DNA from: Tanypteryx hageni
Lineage: Eukaryota; Arthropoda; Insecta; Odonata; Petaluridae
Length of the DNA stretch: 64,000 bases
Assembly: GCA_028673005.1 (NCBI GenBank)
Contig: CM054120.1
Span: 60,572,057 to 60,636,056 of the forward strand
Reading direction: 5' to 3'
Below, piece by piece: positions 60,241 to 64,000 of the stretch (position 1 is the first letter of the stretch; each line of letters starts with the position of its first letter). The notes beneath the pieces were generated by a model that saw only the letters and a program-made list of their open reading frames with translations, had not been told where the DNA came from and searched no databases. Both the position numbers and the translations under genes were made by a program.

Positions 60241-61129
60241 AGTCTGGAGGAGTGGCTTAGACATAACTTGAAGAAAATATTAATGTTATCTTTCTATAAT
60301 ACACGAGTACGTCGACAGTTTTACGAATAAAGCGTCAATTTCTGTAATTTTCTTTAGCACACTCTCATAAAGAAATCAATATATAATAATACTCAAATGT
60401 CCGTTTTTCTGTCTCTACCGGTATTTTTGGGCATTTTGCCAATGGAATTAAGAGCTGAAACTTTCAGAATCGTTAAACCCCCATGAGGTGGTCTCTAGAA
60501 AAATCAAACATCCCGGAAAAATCCCGGATCCGACTCCGGAAGACAATCATATTTTCTCACTGGATTTTCGATTTTTCAAGATGTAAGGTTTATTTCCTTC
60601 ATTCATTCAAATATGCAAATAAGGACCGATTTTCCTCATTTTTCTTTTATTCGACGGCTACAACTATAAAATATCTTATCTTGCAATGGTTGGATGTTAC
60701 ACTGAAGAATTTGTCAGAAATACGCATACATTTTCGACATTTAATGGCTTTTTCGTACTTTCCGGATGCTGCCAAGGCGACCCGCATTGTCGCCTCCGAT
60801 TCAATCACTCTATTAAGCCTTTAAATATACGAAAGAATTGTGTTATTCGCTTCGCGCAATGACAAACTTAGTAGATTGCCACTTTAATAAATGAATAATA
60901 TTATTCTTCAGTAAACATACGAGGAGGAAGAATAACGGAGCCAAAGAGTGGCAAATCAAGTTATTGATGCCAGAATGTAATAAATTTCCAGCTCTTCATT
61001 TTCTGAGAGAATTCAAATGATTGTCAGTAATTTATTAATTAATCAAACAATTACAGTTACTATATATAAAAAATTATATTTTCCCATAAATTTACACGGG
61101 ATTTTCGATTTTTCAATGTCAATTTCATT

Positions 61130-61132
<3 letters not shown>
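60060..61132 (+). repeat. Interspersed ~1.1 kb element outside the array
   Basis: It matches 6,760-7,860 and 25,740-26,845 in order and orientation, including the tctgtctctaccggtat box, H head, R core and aggaggaagaataacg. It ends at a (TA)n tract. Its presence outside the array shows the element is mobile or was. Confidence 0.65.

Positions 61133-61188
<56 letters not shown>
61133..61188. repeat. (TA)n microsatellite, left of Tigger
   Basis: About 28 TA units; the Tigger element starts right after the last TA. Confidence 0.95.
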
Positions 61189-61191
<3 letters not shown>

Positions 61192-62267
61192 TCAAACTCG
61201 TTTATAACGAGCACGGTTGTAACGAGTTCACGGCTATAGTGAGCAAATGCTACCTCCAAGATAAGTTTACATACAAATATTTCACGTATATAACGAGCAC
61301 GCTTCACGGATATATCGAGCAAACTTTGACCACTTCTCACTGTCTCAAACGCGGTGGCGGTCAGCCCCTTAAATCCTCATAGTGACCCAAAATATGTAAC
61401 CTTGTGTTCTTGAGTCCAGCCTCTACACCCTATCCATCGGGGAGGTTAAAGACCGCGACGTTGTTGTTAAAAAATAATCCCTTCGTCCAAACCAAGAATT
61501 CCCAACTTGCAGGTACAGTGGCACTCGCGGAGGTCCTTTGTCCTCTCCTCCCAACCCCCAGCTCTTTTACAGCCAGGAGGTTGTGTTTGGAAGGGGGTAA
61601 GGGGTTTAGGGCATGTACAATGGTGCCCACCCCCGTCGCTCAGCCGAATGCACCCAACACCCTTTCCAACGTAAAGATGGGAAATCCCACGTTTAATCCG
61701 TCTCCTCATTAACTCTTCCTGGAATTGGTATGCTCACAGTTTGCAAAGAAAGTTCGTAGCGTTGATAACAAAAATCAGTTGAGATTTTGCCCTTGAACGA
61801 GTGACATGTCCGTACATAAAAGGAAGTGTTTGTCTATTCGCGAAAAGGATGATATTGTTCGAGAGTTAGAACGTGGTAAAAAAATGTTGAAGTGTGTAAA
61901 AAATTTAATTTATCATCGTCTACGGTTTCAACCTTATGGAAAAACAAAGAAGCGATTTTATATGCACTAGAGAACAACCTAACAACGAACAAGAAAATGA
62001 GGAAGTGCGACTTGGGTAGTGATTAAGGATGCAGCTGTGAGTAAATTTTATATGTACGTATGTTTACTTTAAATTTTCTAGTTTATTCTCATTTTTAGGT
62101 TTTTTCATAAATTAACTAAATAACCTTTCTGTTTATATATTCACTTTTACTTCTTCTGTCTTATTTCACCATACGCATGCATGCTTTTGCCTTCACGGAT
62201 ATTAAGTTTAACGGCTATAACGAGCAAAACTAAACGGTCCCGTGGCGCTCGTTATAGCCGAGTTTGA

Positions 62268-62270
<3 letters not shown>
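61189..62270 (+). mobile_element. Deleted pogo/Tigger element, 1,082 bp
   Basis: The left end CAGTCAAACTCGTTTATAAC and the minus-strand right end CATTCAAACTCGGCTATAAC form terminal inverted repeats that continue with cgagc. Each is flanked by TA, the target of this superfamily. The subterminal words tataacgagca occur again inside both ends. Only the first part of the transposase remains. The element sits within a TA repeat, so the flanks give no independent target duplication. Confidence 0.9.
61806..62026 (+). pseudogene. Tigger transposase N-terminal CENP-B-type helix-turn-helix, frameshifted
   Basis: From ATG at 61,806: SVHKRKCLSIREKDDIVREL followed by ERGKK, then a frameshift in the A-run near 61,875, then CKKFNLSSSTVSTLWKNKEA and ILYALENN up to TAA at 62,024-62,026. 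This is the psq/CENP-B N-terminal DNA-binding unit of pogo-type transposases. The second helix domain and the DDE catalytic region are absent, deleted from the element. Confidence 0.88.

Positions 62271-62319
<49 letters not shown>
62271..62319. repeat. (TA)n microsatellite, right of Tigger
   Basis: About 24 TA units between the Tigger end and the PLE-terminus-like repeat. Confidence 0.95.
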
Positions 62320-62321
<2 letters not shown>

Positions 62322-62495
62322 ATGTCAACAAGGTGTTGGGATGAGGAAACCCAGTGAGCACTCACCAATCAGACGACTTCAGGTTGGCGAGGCCCCGGGG
62401 ATGTCGAAGCGACACACGTAAAATAACGCAAAAACACAGAAACATCACAAACGTAAAGCTTTCGGAACTACTCCTTCTTCAGCTACAGAGAGAGA
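62313..62495. repeat. Second copy of the PLE-terminus-like repeat
   Basis: It is nearly identical to 55,343-55,526 (atggatgtcaacaaggtgtt, gaggccccggggatgtcgaa, ctttcggaactactccttct) but diverges after the agagagag word, so the closing inverted repeat is missing. It is again attached to a (TA)n tract. Confidence 0.7.
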
Positions 62496-64000
62496 GTTCT
62501 CTCGTAAATCGTAAATCCTTATATACGGAATGAACTCGGTCCCAACGCACTTCGTAAAAACGAACCTCAGTTGTATGTGGCAAACTGCTGTTCCAAAACA
62601 CAACCGCATAATTAATACCCGCCAATAAGAGAGGTCGCTGTTATGTTAACTAATTATTGTATATTTTGATATTTTTAAAATTATGGTGACTATAAGTTTA
62701 TGGCGATCATATTTTATTAAACTATCAACATTTAATATCATTTTTTTAGTGGCTGGATTTTTACATCTTGTATGAAAAAATACGTATTCCTAGTATTACC
62801 ATAGACAAAGCCTGTCACTATAATTCTTTCATTTAGTGTTTGGCGTTCTGCCACTGCATATCATAGTGCCAGCGTGTACGGGTCTCCGAATTCACAGGTG
62901 GGTACTTGATATTTTTCATTTGTCGTAAATTCCAGCGAGACCATAAAATTAGCGTCCACCATAAACGTGTAGGTGATTCTTTGAATGTTTATTTTATAAA
63001 ACTGAAACAGTAAGTGAATTTCGCAGGAAAGGGAGAGAAATTTCAATCAATTCTCGGGTGAAAAAATCTTCGTGTTCATAAGTACTAAAATTTTGGTCGT
63101 CATAATGAGTGAAATGAAGTACTGCTAAGCGACGTAAACCTGGGCGTGATTTTTCGCAGTTATTGCCGCGTTTTTGCTGCAATCACTTTGACCGGGAAGG
63201 TTCCCGGAGCGTTTTTTTGTTTAACTCTCGGCGATCGCATTCTACACGAAGATAAGCAGTCGTGCCTTACGTTGAATTTCCATTATCCTGCAGAAGTTGA
63301 TTTCAACGCAGAGAAGGAGAAAAAAATCCGAACTTGTTGGAGAACCCAACCCAATTATCTCACTGTCTTCCGAGAAAGTGCAGAACACCTGTTTCGCGCT
63401 CTGGCGAGCACTTTTAGTGTTGTAAAATTAATTACCTCACACAAAGTATCTAATGTAAATACACAGTCATAAGGACTTGAAAGCTGGTTTGAAGAATCCG
63501 CCAGGCGTACGCCTATTGCCAGTTTTACCGCACAACATTTGAAGGTCTCACGTTTGGTTAAGACTCTATGGATAACTCATTAATTGTTTCCCCTCTGCTA
63601 GTTCTCTTAGTCTCATTTCATCATAGATGAGTTTTAAAGTGGATGTTGTAAAATTGCCATTTTAATAACTAGCTTCGTATCGGTGTAACTATATGGAGGC
63701 AATACTTCATAATTATAAGTTTTTGTGATCTTATAAATGTCGGAAAAATTTTCCCACGACTTGTGTATTGTTCTCCATCATTTTTCAGGTGGTTTTCTGC
63801 TCAATAAGACGCTTCGTAACGTCGACGAGACAAGATTGGTTCAAGGAGAGAACAATTTCTGAAGTGTGAAGATTTCATAGTATGCACTTCTTAAACGACT
63901 TCATCATGATGCCGTAATTTCTTCGATGTTTTTTACTCACTCGCCAAATAAAAATCTCTCTCTCCACAGATCTCTCCTGGTAATATGCTGCAATTTTGTA
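62496..64000. other. End of window, no recognised gene
   Basis: A 108-codon open stretch at 63,146-63,472 (plus) has a varied composition (for example PGAFFCLTLGDRILHED) and could be an exon, but I recognise no domain and see no clear splice pair. The last 500 bases are AT-rich without features. Confidence 0.35.

Noticed and set aside
61404..61712. 102-codon frame inside the Tigger element
   Set aside because: Both strands are open in this GC-richer part, it precedes the transposase ATG and shows no motif; treated as 5' region of the element.

Overview
The window is nuclear DNA from an invertebrate animal, most likely an arthropod. It is AT-rich and holds no prokaryote-type operons. The recognisable coding matter is metazoan transposon debris (Penelope-like, Jockey-type and other LINE, Ty3/gypsy, hAT, pogo/Tigger), a THAP-domain gene with introns, and a few spliced-looking exons. 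The species cannot be named from the sequence. All alignments were made by eye, so edges are good to about 10-30 bases.

Layout. Bases 1-3,110 are unremarkable flank. About 3,110-40,105 is a tandem array of a unit of roughly 15 kb, itself a mosaic of transposons. The unit order is A (R-repeat, foldback hairpin, pyrimidine tract, GA tract), B (about 6.5 kb with an R-type repeat, two GC-rich islands and a tRNA-derived SINE), M (variable middle) and C (hAT C-terminal fragment, GA tract, inverted R-repeat). Unit 1 is A1-B1-M1, unit 2 is C1-A2-B2-M2, and unit 3 is C2-A3. M2 is the interior of a decayed hAT transposase on the minus strand. In M1 that interior is replaced by about 5.5 kb carrying a dead Penelope-like element, an intron-bearing THAP gene copy and a Jockey-type reverse-transcriptase remnant.

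From 40,105 to 64,000 the DNA is single-copy with scattered elements: two possible plus-strand 5' exons (41,040-42,443), a Tigger1-like inverted-repeat pair (42,649-46,485), a gypsy pol remnant (47,655-49,632), a clean hAT miniature element with its 8-bp target duplication (49,930-50,748), a LINE fragment, and a deleted pogo/Tigger element inside a (TA)n tract (61,189-62,270). Between about 59,250 and 52,960 on the minus strand, several exon-like segments have matching phases and a terminal exon with poly(A) signals. They may belong to an unrecognised host gene.

Most worth following up: the intact splice-phase logic of the THAP copy with a symmetric duplicated exon; the replacement of the hAT interior in one array unit; the near-perfect 760-bp identity island between two array copies; the three long foldback hairpins, one with flank DNA apparently copied across its arms; and the minus-strand candidate gene. 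No functional transposase or reverse transcriptase is intact in this window.
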